Shown here piece by piece: positions 31,349 through 39,628 of a DNA stretch of 52,670 nt. The DNA is taken from positions 1 to 52,670 of the forward strand of contig JACIYH010000011.1 of NCBI GenBank assembly GCA_014360055.1, written 5' to 3'. A program made the position numbers and the translations under genes. The notes under the pieces are model-generated. The model ran no database searches and was not told the origin of the DNA. It was given only the letters and a program-made list of their open reading frames with translations. The stretch comes from Bacillota bacterium. Lineage in GTDB: Bacteria; Bacillota; Sulfobacillia; JACIYH01. Every line of letters begins with the position of its first letter. Position 1 is the stretch's first letter.

Positions 31349-32314
31349 ATGGGGGGTGGAGGTTTGCAGCGCAAGCAGGCGGGGCGGGTGCGGGGCCGCC
31401 TGGTGGATCTTCCCCTGGATCGCATCGCGCCGGGGCCGTACCAGCCGCGCTGGGAGGGCGGGGACGTAGAGGGGCTGTCGTCGTCAATTAGGGAGCACGG
31501 GCTCCTCCAGCCGGTGGTGGTGCGCAGGACTGCCGGTGGATACCAGGTGGTGGCGGGCCACAGACGGCTAGCGGCCGCACGGCAGGCGGGGTTGCGCCGG
31601 GTGCCCGCCATGGTGGCGGAGTGCTCCGATGCCGAGGCGGCCGTGCTCGCGCTGGTCGAGAACCTGCAGCGGGAAGGTCTGAGCCCCATTGAGGAGGCTG
31701 AGGCCTACCGCCGGCTGCTGGAGGAGTTCCACCTGACGCAGGAGGAGCTGGCTGCCAGGGTGGGCTTGAGCCAGGCCACGGTCGCCAACCGGTTGCGGTT
31801 GCTGCGCCTGCCGGGTGAGGTCAAGGCCGCCCTGCACGAGGGGGTGATCACGGAGAGGCACGGGAGGACCCTCTTGCGGCTGGGCAACGAGGAGGACATA
31901 TTGCGCGTTTTCCGGCTGGTGAAGGAAGGGGACCTCCGTGTGCAGGAAACGGAGCGGTTGGTGGAGGAATTGGTGGGCGGAGGAAGCGAGGGCCAGCATG
32001 AAGAAGGTAAGAGACGTGGGCCCCGGCTGAGGGCTCTGCGGGACCTCAGGATCTTTCTGAACACCTTCCGGGCGGCCGTGGAGGCGTTGCGCCAGGCAGG
32101 GGTGCCGGTGCGGATGGAGGAGCGCCGGGCCGGTGAGGAAATGGTGGTAACGGTGTACATAGGACGCCCCGGCAGGGGCGCGGAGGTGGCGGGCAATTTC
32201 GGTGGCCAGAGTCCTGGCGGTGGCGAACCAGAAGGGTGGTGTGGGAAAAACCACCACGGTGGTGAACGTGGCGGCCTGCCTGGCGGCGCTGGGACACCGC
32301 GTGCTGGCTGTTGA
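31349..32314 (+). CDS. noc: ParB-like nucleoid occlusion protein Noc
   Basis: ParB-family CTPase-type DNA-binding protein, 321 residues. LPLDRIAPGPYQPRWE and GGYQVVAGHRRLAAARQAGL form the ParB N-domain (GHRR for the GERR CTP motif), ALVENLQREGLSPIEEAEAYRRL is the signature, and the HTH is LTQEELAARVGLSQATVANRL. Position between rsmG and soj favours Noc, which protects DNA from septation in Bacillus. The C-terminal 37 residues overlap soj in another frame (113 bases). Confidence 0.88.
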   Translation: MGGGGLQRKQAGRVRGRLVDLPLDRIAPGPYQPRWEGGDVEGLSSSIREHGLLQPVVVRRTAGGYQVVAGHRRLAAARQAGLRRVPAMVAECSDAEAAVLALVENLQREGLSPIEEAEAYRRLLEEFHLTQEELAARVGLSQATVANRLRLLRLPGEVKAALHEGVITERHGRTLLRLGNEEDILRVFRLVKEGDLRVQETERLVEELVGGGSEGQHEEGKRRGPRLRALRDLRIFLNTFRAAVEALRQAGVPVRMEERRAGEEMVVTVYIGRPGRGAEVAGNFGGQSPGGGEPEGWCGKNHHGGERGGLPGGAGTPRAGC

Positions 32315-32969
32315 CTGCGATCCCCAGGGGCACTGTACGGCTGGGCTGGGCGTGGACAAGGGGAGGCTGCGGGGGACGCTGTACCAGGTGCTGGCCGGAG
32401 AGCAGACGGTGGAGCAGGTTAGGGTGTCGACCCCGTGGGGGGTCGATCTGGTCCCGGCCACCGTGGACCTGGCGGGCGCGGAAGTGGAACTGGTGGGGAT
32501 GCCGGGACGGGAGCAGCGGCTGCGGGAGGCTCTGGCGGGGGCGGTGGCGTCCTACCGGTACGTGTGGATCGACTGCCCGCCCTCGCTGGGGCTGTTAACG
32601 CTGAATGCGCTGGTGGCGGCCGAGGGGGTGGTGGTGCCGATCCAGTGCGAGTACTTTGCACTGGAGGGGCTGGGGCAGCTCGTGCGCACCGTGCAACTGG
32701 TGCGGCGGAACTACAACCCGCAATTACGCATAGAGGGCGTGGTGCTGACGATGTTCGACGTCAGGACCAACCTATCCGCGCAGGTGGCGGCGGAGGTCAG
32801 GCAGTATTTTGGCGCGAAGGTGTACGGGACGGTGATCCCGCGAAGCGTGCGTCTTTCGGAGGCGCCCAGCCACGGGCAGCCCATTAACTGGTACGATCCG
32901 CGGTCGCGGGCGGCAGAGAGCTACATGGAATTGGCCAAGGAGGTCCTGGCGCGTGAGTACGAGCGCTAG
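32202..32969 (+). CDS. soj: Chromosome partitioning ATPase Soj/ParA
   Basis: 255 residues. Deviant Walker A KGGVGKTTTVVN (about 11-22) and Walker A' VLAVDCDPQGH are present, with VWIDCPPSLGLLTLNAL as Walker B. Works with Spo0J to regulate DnaA and segregate origins. GTG at 32202 within the noc 3' end; overlaps spo0J by 17 bases. Confidence 0.96.
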   Translation: MARVLAVANQKGGVGKTTTVVNVAACLAALGHRVLAVDCDPQGHCTAGLGVDKGRLRGTLYQVLAGEQTVEQVRVSTPWGVDLVPATVDLAGAEVELVGMPGREQRLREALAGAVASYRYVWIDCPPSLGLLTLNALVAAEGVVVPIQCEYFALEGLGQLVRTVQLVRRNYNPQLRIEGVVLTMFDVRTNLSAQVAAEVRQYFGAKVYGTVIPRSVRLSEAPSHGQPINWYDPRSRAAESYMELAKEVLAREYER

Positions 32970-33801
32970 ACGGGGATTGGGTAAGGGGCTCGGTGCGCTG
33001 CTGCCCCAAGAGGGACTGGTACAGGATATCGCGGTGGAGCAGGTGCGCCCGGCGCCCGGGCAGCCCAGGCAGAGGGTGGACGAGGAAGGGCTGGCCGAAC
33101 TGGCCCAGTCGGTGCGCGCGCATGGCGTGCTGCAGCCGGTGCTGGTGCGGCCGGTGGCGGGCGGGTACGAGCTGGTGGCGGGGGAACGGCGGTGGCGGGC
33201 GGCGCAGCTGGCCGGCCTGAAGACGATCCCCGCGGTGGTGAAGGAGGTTGACGAGGCCGAGCGGCTGGAATTGGCCCTGGTGGAGAATCTGCAGCGGGAA
33301 GACCTGAACCCCATGGAAGAGGCGGCGGGGTTCCGTCAGTTGCTGGAGAAGTTCGGTTACACCCAGGAGCAACTCGCCGCGCGGGTGGGAAAGAGCCGCT
33401 CTTATGTCGCCAACACGTTGCGGCTGCTGGCGCTGGCGGAAGAGGTTCAGGAGATGGTGCGGGCGGGCAGGCTGAGCGCCGGTCACGCCCGGGCCCTGCT
33501 GGCCCTGCCGGACCGGAGTGCGCAGGTGGCAACGGCGGAGACCCTGGTGCAGCGGGGTGCCTCGGTACGCGAGGCGGAGGAGATGGTGAGGCGGCAGCTG
33601 GAGGGCGGGGCGCAGGAGCGCAGGCCGAAGGAGGACGAGAAGTGGGCTCCCTGGGAGGACCGGTTGCGTCGGGTCTTGGGGACGAAGGTGTCCATCCGGG
33701 GTGGTGAGGAGCGGGGGCGGATCGAGATCCAGTATTACAGCCGGGCGGACCTGGAGAGATTGCTGGAGTTGCTGGGAGCCGGGGGACCGGGCCGGCCTTA
33801 G
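32953..33801 (+). CDS. spo0J: Chromosome partitioning protein Spo0J/ParB
   Basis: 282 residues. N-terminus RRGLGKGLGALLP (ParA-interacting, the classic Spo0J tag), GGYELVAGERRWRAAQLAGL (GERR CTP motif), LALVENLQREDLNPMEEA, HTH YTQEQLAARVGKSRSYVANTLRL in two pieces (EQLAARVGKSRSYVANTL). A C-terminal dimerisation domain follows. Binds parS and loads SMC. A parS copy lies 5 bases after the stop codon. Confidence 0.96.
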   Translation: MSTSARRGLGKGLGALLPQEGLVQDIAVEQVRPAPGQPRQRVDEEGLAELAQSVRAHGVLQPVLVRPVAGGYELVAGERRWRAAQLAGLKTIPAVVKEVDEAERLELALVENLQREDLNPMEEAAGFRQLLEKFGYTQEQLAARVGKSRSYVANTLRLLALAEEVQEMVRAGRLSAGHARALLALPDRSAQVATAETLVQRGASVREAEEMVRRQLEGGAQERRPKEDEKWAPWEDRLRRVLGTKVSIRGGEERGRIEIQYYSRADLERLLELLGAGGPGRP

Positions 33802-33805
33802 CGGA

Positions 33806-33821
33806 TGTTTCACGTGAAACC
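33806..33821. promoter_or_regulatory. parS site
   Basis: TGTTTCACGTGAAACC differs from the palindromic consensus TGTTNCACGTGAAACA only at the last base. It is placed right after spo0J, near the origin, as expected for a centromere-like site. Confidence 0.93.
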
Positions 33822-33935
33822 TGTCGAACGCGGGTCTGCTCAGCTCACACAGAGTCCTTGGCAATTCCCTTTGGCTGAGGCAGGAAAAACGGGGGGTGCC
33901 GGCGAACTGGGAAGCTACCGGCCGGCGAGAGCGGG

Positions 33936-35084
33936 GTGAAAAAGGTGGCCAGGGCGCCCAAACCGCGGCACGTGACCATTATGCTGATACCCCATTTCGG
34001 TCAGCGTACATATCAGATCAAACTACCCCTGTGTTTCTTCCGCAGGCTGTTTGCGGGCGCGATTCTCTGCGTTGCGCTTCTGGTGGGGTTCGGTCAGGCC
34101 TACTCTCTCATGCGTGGCAACATGGACGAGCTCTCGCGGCTGCGCAGGGAGACGGTGGCACAACGTTCCCAGCTGGAGTCCCTGGCCGAGAGGGCGGCTG
34201 AATTGCGGGAACGGGAGGCCAGGGTAGCCGCCCTGGAGCAGGAGGTGCGTGCCCTCATAGAATCCGACCAGTTCCTGCCCGCGCACGTGAAGGCCAATCT
34301 CCTGCGGGGCCTGCAGCCGGGTGACAGGTCGAGGGCTGACGTACTTCCCATCCCTGAACAGGCCGGTGCATCCGAGCCATCGGCCGTGGTGGCGCTGGGC
34401 CCCCAGGGCGGGCCGGCCTCGCCAGGGCCTCCCGTGCCGGACCCTGCCTGGCGGCGGACCGGTCCGCTGGCCAGCCGGGCCGGGGCACGCGCCTGGTCGG
34501 CTGCGGCGGCGGGCTCCCCCGTGATCCCGGCCGAGGCGGAACCGGGCGAGGGGGAGGTGCCTTCCTGCTCAGGGGAACCGGAGTTGGGGCCCGCGCTGGA
34601 CAGTGCCCTCGGCAGTGGGGAGGTTGCTGCCGACCGCCTGGCCGCAGTGCGGGCGGCACTGGAAGAGAGACAGGACGCCCTGCTTTCGCTCCCCCAGTGC
34701 ATGCCCACCAGCGGCAGGTTGACCTCCCGTTTTGGTTATCGCAGATCGCCTTTTTCCCGGGCACGGGAGTTCCACGCCGGGGTCGACCTGGCAGCCCCCC
34801 GGGGCACCCCGGTGCGGGCGGTGGCCGATGGGGTGGTGGTGTTCTGCGGTCGGAAGCCGGGTTTGGGCAACACCGTGATCCTGGAACACGGCCATGGTAT
34901 CAGCACCCTGTACGGACATAACTCCCGCCTGATGGTACGGGCCGGGCAACGTGTTAAGATGGGCCAGGTTATCGCGCTGGTTGGGGATACGGGACGCTCG
35001 ACCGGAGACCATCTCCATTTCGAGTTGCACTTTGCCGGGCACGAGGTAGATCCCTGGCCCTATCTCGTGAGGTTGGGAGGCTGA
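33936..35084 (+). CDS. M23 family metallopeptidase (LytM domain), membrane anchored
   Basis: 382 residues. A single hydrophobic segment (about 35-55) follows a basic N-terminus, then a coiled coil (about 62-110, LRRETVAQRSQLESLAERAAELRERE in part) and a Pro/Gly-rich linker. The C-terminal M23 domain has SRFGYRRSPF, FHAGVDLA (His and Asp zinc ligands), and DHLHFELHFAGHEVDPWPYL with the HxH ligand. It probably cuts peptidoglycan cross-links. The bactofilin gene follows after 4 bases, a pairing commonly seen for cell-shape control. GTG start at 33936. Confidence 0.9.
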   Translation: MKKVARAPKPRHVTIMLIPHFGQRTYQIKLPLCFFRRLFAGAILCVALLVGFGQAYSLMRGNMDELSRLRRETVAQRSQLESLAERAAELREREARVAALEQEVRALIESDQFLPAHVKANLLRGLQPGDRSRADVLPIPEQAGASEPSAVVALGPQGGPASPGPPVPDPAWRRTGPLASRAGARAWSAAAAGSPVIPAEAEPGEGEVPSCSGEPELGPALDSALGSGEVAADRLAAVRAALEERQDALLSLPQCMPTSGRLTSRFGYRRSPFSRAREFHAGVDLAAPRGTPVRAVADGVVVFCGRKPGLGNTVILEHGHGISTLYGHNSRLMVRAGQRVKMGQVIALVGDTGRSTGDHLHFELHFAGHEVDPWPYLVRLGG

Positions 35085-35088
35085 ATGA

Positions 35089-35475
35089 ATGCTGGGCAAA
35101 AAGGTCGACCGTCCCAACCCGGATAGTGTGGACACGGTGATTGGTAAGGCCACCTTCCTGCAGGGTACCCTTACCTCGCAGGGCAGCGTGCGTATAGACG
35201 GTCGCCTGGAGGGTGAGATAATAGCCGACGGCGACGTTTTCATCGGCCAGGAGGCACGCGTGGTGGCCAAGGTCAGGGCCCGTCACGTGGTGGTGGCGGG
35301 AGAACTCAAGGGCGACGTGGAAGCGACCGGTAAGCTGGAGATAGCCAGCACGGGCGTGCTGACTGGCAACGTAAAGGTATCACAGCTGGTGGTGGAGGAA
35401 GGAGGCGTGCTGGAGGGTAGCAGCAGCTTCCGCCGCCAGCAGGAGGGTAAGGAGGGCCCGGACCGGGCGTCCTGA
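35089..35475 (+). CDS. Bactofilin family cytoskeletal protein
   Basis: 128 residues, beta-helical. GKATFLQGTLTSQGSVRIDG then RLEGEIIADGDVFIGQEARV are the classical repeats that build the bactofilin core. A short charged tail (RRQQEGKEGPDRAS) ends it. Located immediately after an M23 peptidase gene; in other bacteria bactofilins recruit such enzymes to shape the wall. ATG at 35089. Confidence 0.92.
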   Translation: MLGKKVDRPNPDSVDTVIGKATFLQGTLTSQGSVRIDGRLEGEIIADGDVFIGQEARVVAKVRARHVVVAGELKGDVEATGKLEIASTGVLTGNVKVSQLVVEEGGVLEGSSSFRRQQEGKEGPDRAS

Positions 35476-35477
35476 CC

Positions 35478-36128
35478 ATGTTTGCCGACCGGGAAGAGGC
35501 GGGTACGCTACTCGGCGAGAAGGTGGCGGCCCTCGGCCTGGGGAGGCCAGTGGTCCTGGGTATTCCCCGGGGAGGGGTGGTGGTGGCCGCCCGTGTGGCG
35601 CAGGCGCTGGGGGCCCCCCTCGATGTGATCGTGCCGCGGAAAATCGGCGCTCCCCGTAACCCCGAACTCGCTATCGGGGCGGTGGGGCCCGACGGTCAGG
35701 TTATCATTGACGAGGGGCTGGCTGCTCTGGTGGGGGCCAGCCCCACGTACATTGCCCGGGAGTCCCAGCGCCAGTCCGAAGAGGTGAAGCGCCGCCTGGA
35801 CCTTTACCGGCGCGGTCTCCCTCCCATGCGGCTGGCGGGCGAGGACGTGGTGGTGGTGGATGACGGAGTGGCCACCGGGCATACCGTGCTGGCTGCCCTG
35901 CGAGCGCTCCGCACCCAGAATCCCGGCAGCCTGACCCTGGCTGTCCCGGTTGCCCCTCCGGAGGTGATCCCCCGCCTCCGGGCGGAAGCAGACCGGCTCG
36001 TCTGTCTCCTCACCCCCAGCCCCTTTTATGCCGTGGGGCAGTTCTACCACTACTTTCCCCAGGTCAGCGACGAAGAAGTGGCCGCCCTCCTGGAGGCGCA
36101 TAGGTCACCTCGCCCGGGACCAGAATAG
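35478..36128 (+). CDS. Phosphoribosyltransferase domain protein
   Basis: 216 residues with a PRTase fold: VVLGIPRGGVVVAARVAQAL near the N-terminus, and the PRPP loop VVVVDDGVATGHTVLAAL (about 117-134). The pattern KIGAPRNPELAIGAV matches the stand-alone 'phosphoribosyltransferase family' often paired with stress or hydrolase proteins. The nucleobase substrate is unknown. It starts 3 bases after the bactofilin stop. Confidence 0.88.
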   Translation: MFADREEAGTLLGEKVAALGLGRPVVLGIPRGGVVVAARVAQALGAPLDVIVPRKIGAPRNPELAIGAVGPDGQVIIDEGLAALVGASPTYIARESQRQSEEVKRRLDLYRRGLPPMRLAGEDVVVVDDGVATGHTVLAALRALRTQNPGSLTLAVPVAPPEVIPRLRAEADRLVCLLTPSPFYAVGQFYHYFPQVSDEEVAALLEAHRSPRPGPE

Positions 36129-36143
36129 GGTCGAGGTGAGGCC

Positions 36144-36443
36144 ATGAAGCGGATGCCCGCCGTGGCGGTGGAAGCCGCACTGGGCCCCGTGGTGGATCTC
36201 TTACGACGGGAGGGCTTCCAGGTAGTTCCCCTGCGCGACCCCGTCCCCGACGAAGTGCAGGCGGTGGTGACCACTGCTGGGGACATCGACCTCATGGGCA
36301 TGCAGGATATCAAGACCGCCAGCCCGGTCATTGCGGCTGCAGGGAAGACGCCTGAAGAGGTGCTGGAAGAAGTGAGGCGAGCGGTGAGGATGCACGGGGC
36401 GGGAGGTCACGCGGGAAGACCAGGGCAAGAGCGGTGGCCATGA
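36144..36443 (+). CDS. ykuS: YkuS-like UPF0180 family protein
   Basis: 99 residues. Core: ALGPVVDLLRREGFQVVPL, AVVTTAGDIDLMGMQDIKTASPVI in two parts (VTTAGDIDLMGMQDI, ASPVIAAAGKTPEEVLEEV). B. subtilis YkuS is about 80 residues, so the tail (HAGRPGQERWP) is an extension. The 3' end overlaps the convergent yyaC gene by 116 bases. Function unknown. Confidence 0.82.
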   Translation: MKRMPAVAVEAALGPVVDLLRREGFQVVPLRDPVPDEVQAVVTTAGDIDLMGMQDIKTASPVIAAAGKTPEEVLEEVRRAVRMHGAGGHAGRPGQERWP

Positions 36444-36957
36444 CCAGGGCCATCTTGAAGACTAGCCAGAGGCGCGTGTTCTGCAACACCATGTACTCCA
36501 TGTGACCGGCCACGTTGACGGTGCCGGTCACATGTATGTCGCCCACTTCGGGGAGGACCTTGTTGACGCCCGCCCCGGGACGGATGCGGCCCTTCCCTAC
36601 CACGATGCTGCCGACCTGCTCCTGGGTTCCCAGGCAGGCATCCACGGCGATCACGGGGTGCAACCCAAGTGCACGCAGTTGCTCGATCACGCGGGGGAGG
36701 TTGGTGGCGTGGACGGGATGCTGCAGCGTGCCCCAGACTTCCACGCCCACCCTGTACTCCTGCAGGAGGGTTCCTACCAGCGGTCCCAGGGCGTCGCCCG
36801 TGGACCGGTCGGTGCCGATACAGAGCACGGCGGGCCGGGAGCATCCCAATCCCTGGCAGAGGGCGGCCAGGCGTGCCGCCACCTGCTGTTCGGCGCCGGG
36901 CTGGTGGACGCTAATGCGCAGAACGTCAGAATCGCTGGTGCCGAGGGGATAAGCCAC
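36328..36957 (-). CDS. yyaC: Spore protease YyaC
   Basis: 209 residues from the GTG at 36957 (VAYPLGTSD), preceded by GAGGAG at 5 bases. Core: RPAVLCIGTDRSTGDALGPLVG (catalytic Asp/Glu region), PVIAVDACLGTQEQVGSI and GVNKVLPEVGDIHVTGTVNVAG are the YyaC family marks (GPR-like fold). The B. subtilis gene lies close to soj/spo0J. It is the only native gene of the right arm on the minus strand here, and its final residues (about 38, from the 3' overlap) are antisense to ykuS. Confidence 0.88.
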   Translation of the reverse strand: MAYPLGTSDSDVLRISVHQPGAEQQVAARLAALCQGLGCSRPAVLCIGTDRSTGDALGPLVGTLLQEYRVGVEVWGTLQHPVHATNLPRVIEQLRALGLHPVIAVDACLGTQEQVGSIVVGKGRIRPGAGVNKVLPEVGDIHVTGTVNVAGHMEYMVLQNTRLWLVFKMALVMATALALVFPRDLPPRASSPLASLLPAPLQASSLQPQ

Positions 36958-37110
36958 TTCCACTCCTCGCAGTGAGAAGTATATATGCGGATGGTTTTTC
37001 CTATGCGCACCCGGCCAGTTACAACCGCGGGGCGACGCGGACACCGCGGGGGCGGTGCCGGGAAGGAACCGGGGCCATCTGGCGGCGAAGAGTCGCACGT
37101 GGTGGTGAGT

Positions 37111-37479
37111 ATGCACCGGCAGGGTGGGACGGGCAGGGTTCCTGGCTGGGTGGCGGCGGTGGTGGCGGCGACCTTCCTGGTGTGCTGGTACCTGGCCGGA
37201 CCCCTGTTACAGGACCTGGCTGCATTGCTCCAGGCGGTCGTTGCCTTCTTGATGCTGGGGCTCCTGGGCACGGCCGGCCGTTACCTGGGCCTCCACCACC
37301 CGGTAGTATTTGTCCAGGACATTCTCATCGAGCTTGCCATTTACGGAGCGGTGGGCGCCGTGTGCGGGGCCGGGTTGTCCTACGTGGCCTACAGGTGGGG
37401 AGTCGCGGTGAGCCCGGTGTGGCCGGCCCTGGCCGTCTACCTGGTGCTGACCCTGTGGTTCGACCGCCGCGGCCGCTGA
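37111..37479 (+). CDS. Small integral membrane protein, unknown
   Basis: 122 residues from an ATG at 37111 (MHRQGGTGRVPGW). Four hydrophobic stretches: about 13-30, 38-56, 62-90 and 95-115. I do not recognise a family. The frame can be extended upstream to 36985, but those residues are basic and low in hydrophobicity. It lies between yyaC (divergent) and the cotJ operon, so it might be a sporulation gene. Weak ribosome site GGTGGTGAG. Confidence 0.62.
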   Translation: MHRQGGTGRVPGWVAAVVAATFLVCWYLAGPLLQDLAALLQAVVAFLMLGLLGTAGRYLGLHHPVVFVQDILIELAIYGAVGAVCGAGLSYVAYRWGVAVSPVWPALAVYLVLTLWFDRRGR

Positions 37480-37614
37480 CAAAACGACTCGGGTGCACAT
37501 AATGCGTTAACCTCGAATACGCTGCAGTGAGGGCCGAGAGCCGGCCGGCTTCTGGCCCCTTGTTGCCCGCGTGAAGGAAAGGCTGAGGCCGGCGGTGTTA
37601 CGGGAGGTCGATGC

Positions 37615-37815
37615 ATGGTGGAGAACGACGCTGCGGGAGAGGCCCGCCTCGGGGGAGAGGCTTTTCAAGGGGGCGAGTTGGCCCGTGCCTACGTCCCCGT
37701 GCAGGTTTACACCGGCAGGCTCAGCCCGCTGGAAGGATGGCGGCAGGGATCCATATTCCCCGAACTGATCCGACCTTACAAACCGGCGCCACGCCGTCCA
37801 CGGCGGCTTCGCTAA
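37615..37815 (+). CDS. cotJA: Spore coat associated protein CotJA
   Basis: 66 residues. AYVPVQVYTGRLSPLEGW and SIFPELIRPYKP match the CotJA core, where the family has LARAYVPFQVY...FSP.EGL..GTIFPELYRPY. ATG at 37615 after GGGAGG. First gene of cotJA-cotJB-cotJC, a mother-cell operon under sigma-E in Bacillus. I could not identify the sigma-E promoter with certainty. Confidence 0.88.
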   Translation: MVENDAAGEARLGGEAFQGGELARAYVPVQVYTGRLSPLEGWRQGSIFPELIRPYKPAPRRPRRLR

Positions 37816-37829
37816 GTGGGGAGGTGGTC

Positions 37830-38084
37830 CCTGTGGATGAGGAGAGGCGTCAACTGCTCGACCGTCTGGTGGCCCTCGAGTTCACGGCCATTGAACTGCA
37901 ACTGTTCCTTGACACGCACCCGGATGACCAGAGGGCCCTGGCGGATTTCAACGCCACTGCCCAGGAACTGGCCGGCCTGCGGGAACTGTATGAGAGCCGG
38001 TATGGGCCCCTGTTGAGCTACGGCTTCTCGCCCAGCCCCCGGGCATGGCGCTGGGTCGAAGAACCGTGGCCCTGGCAGATGTAG
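37830..38084 (+). CDS. cotJB: Spore coat protein CotJB
   Basis: 84 residues from a GTG at 37830 (MDEERRQLLDRLVALEFTAI), with GGGAGG 8 bases upstream. EFTAIELQLFLDTHPDDQRAL, DFN, LRELYESRYGPLLSYGFSPS and the W-rich tail (WRWVEEPWPWQM) match CotJB. Follows cotJA by 14 bases and precedes cotJC by 22. Confidence 0.92.
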   Translation, partial: PVDEERRQLLDRLVALEFTAIELQLFLDTHPDDQRALADFNATAQELAGLRELYESRYGPLLSYGFSPSPRAWRWVEEPWPWQM

Positions 38085-38106
38085 CCCCGGATGGAGGTGC
38101 GCACGT

Positions 38107-38679
38107 ATGTGGGTTTACGAGAAGACCCTGTTGTACCCGGTAAGGGTGACGCGGCCGGACCCCCGCATGGCCAGGGAGATCATCACCCAGTACGGGGGGC
38201 CGGATGGCGAGTTGGCGGCGTCCCTGCGGTACCTCACGCAGCGCTACGCCATGCCGGTATCCCAGGCGGTCGCTACGCTGACGGATATAGGCACGGAAGA
38301 ACTGGCCCACATGGAAATCGTGGGTGCGCTGGTGTACCGCCTGATCCGGGATGCCCCGCTGGACGCCATCATCGCCGCGGGGATGGATCCCTACTACGCC
38401 GACCATGACCGGGGCATCTACTTCATCACCGGCACCGGTGAGCCCTGGACGGCTGCCTACATCGCTTCCAAGGGCGACCCGGTTGCTGACCTGCACGAGG
38501 ACATGGCCGCCGAGCAGAAGGCCCGTGCGACCTATGAGAAGCTGATCGACCTCTCCGATGATCCCGATGTGACCGATGTGGTACGGTGGCTGAGGCAGCG
38601 GGAGGTTAACCACTTCCAGCGCTTCGGCGAGACCCTCAACCTGGTCCATGAATACCTCAGCCGGAGACGCGTGTTCTGA
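38107..38679 (+). CDS. cotJC: Manganese catalase-like spore coat protein CotJC
   Basis: 190 residues. MWVYEKTLLYPVRVTRPDP is the standard CotJC N-terminus. Dimanganese ligands are in DIGTEELAHMEIVGALVYRL (E, E, H) and DLHEDMAAEQKARATYEKL, with REVNHFQRFGETL supplying the last pair. Probably protects the spore from peroxide. Confidence 0.95.
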   Translation: MWVYEKTLLYPVRVTRPDPRMAREIITQYGGPDGELAASLRYLTQRYAMPVSQAVATLTDIGTEELAHMEIVGALVYRLIRDAPLDAIIAAGMDPYYADHDRGIYFITGTGEPWTAAYIASKGDPVADLHEDMAAEQKARATYEKLIDLSDDPDVTDVVRWLRQREVNHFQRFGETLNLVHEYLSRRRVF

Positions 38680-38845
38680 GGCGTGAGGTGGTCGGGGCGC
38701 GGCAGGCCCGCCGGGCGGTGCCTGCCCGCCCCGCTTATGTTATATTGGTACCGGGCCCGCTCGTTTTGCCGGTGCCCCACCCGGTGCCGCGAGCGGTTCC
38801 ACACCTTGGGGCCGGATGTCGCCCGGCCGGGAAGGGGTGGGGGGT

Positions 38846-39541
38846 GTGCTGCTCGCCTGGCCTGACTACCTTTGCCTGCTGATCATCGCCTGGGGGGCCC
38901 TGACCGGGGCGCTGTACGGTCTCGTACGGGTGGTGGCCAGCCTGGTGGCGCTGGTAGCGGGATTGCTCGTGGCTGCCTGGGGTACCGGCCCGGTGGTAGC
39001 CTGGCTGGCCCGGTTGGGCTGGGTGGACACCGTGACGCGCTGGATATCCTCCCGCCTGCCGCTGCCCGCTGCCCTGGCCACCGCACCGGTGGGTGGCCGG
39101 GTACCCATCGCCTGGGGAGAGGGTTGGCCTCCGGCCCTGAAGCAGGCCCTGCAAGAGCGGGCGGAATCTCTGTTTGCGGGGACCAGCGGACCGGTGACCA
39201 CCGGGGAACTCATAGCGCGCGCGGGAGCAGAGCTTCTCTTCTCGGTGGTGGTCTTTCTCATCGTACTGGTGGTGGTGGAAGGCTGCCTGAAATGGGCGGG
39301 GAGGAAGCTGTCCGAATGGGTGGCGGGCCGGGGGCTGGGCTGGCCCGACCGGCTGGCCGGAGCCCTCGCCGGGGCGGGACGCAACGCCCTCCTCGTGGCC
39401 GCCCTGGCGGCGGTGGCCGTTCCCCTGCTGACGTTCCTGCCCCCGCACCGCGACCTGCTGCGACCGGGTGGGCTGACCTGGACCCTGGCGGAGTGGTTCA
39501 ACCGGATCATTTACCCGTGGTTGCTGGCGCGGTTGTCCTGA
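38846..39541 (+). CDS. CvpA family membrane protein
   Basis: About 231 residues from the GTG at 38846, with GGAAGGGG 8 bases upstream; an ATG at 38816 is the longest start. Hydrophobic segments: about 10-20, 25-45, 130-150 and 175-195. LIIAWGALTGALYGLVRVVASL at the N-terminus and the membrane layout match CvpA/colicin V production-type proteins. Role in Bacillota is unclear; YkuS/MscS-type neighbours are envelope-linked. Confidence 0.75.
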   Translation: MLLAWPDYLCLLIIAWGALTGALYGLVRVVASLVALVAGLLVAAWGTGPVVAWLARLGWVDTVTRWISSRLPLPAALATAPVGGRVPIAWGEGWPPALKQALQERAESLFAGTSGPVTTGELIARAGAELLFSVVVFLIVLVVVEGCLKWAGRKLSEWVAGRGLGWPDRLAGALAGAGRNALLVAALAAVAVPLLTFLPPHRDLLRPGGLTWTLAEWFNRIIYPWLLARLS

Positions 39542-39628
39542 CTTCAACCGGGTGCGGGGACCGGGACTCCACACGCCGGACGGAGGGAGGTGGGGCCTGG
39601 CTCCCGGTCGCGGGTGCCGGGCAGTTAA

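Noticed and set aside
37495-37614. Sigma-E promoter before cotJA
   Set aside because: CATAATG-like and GAATACG-like stretches occur, but no pair with proper spacing to a -35 element could be defined.
38735-38760. Promoter-like TTATGTTATATT between cotJC and cvpA
   Set aside because: No matching -35 box at 16-18 bases; too weak to list as a feature.
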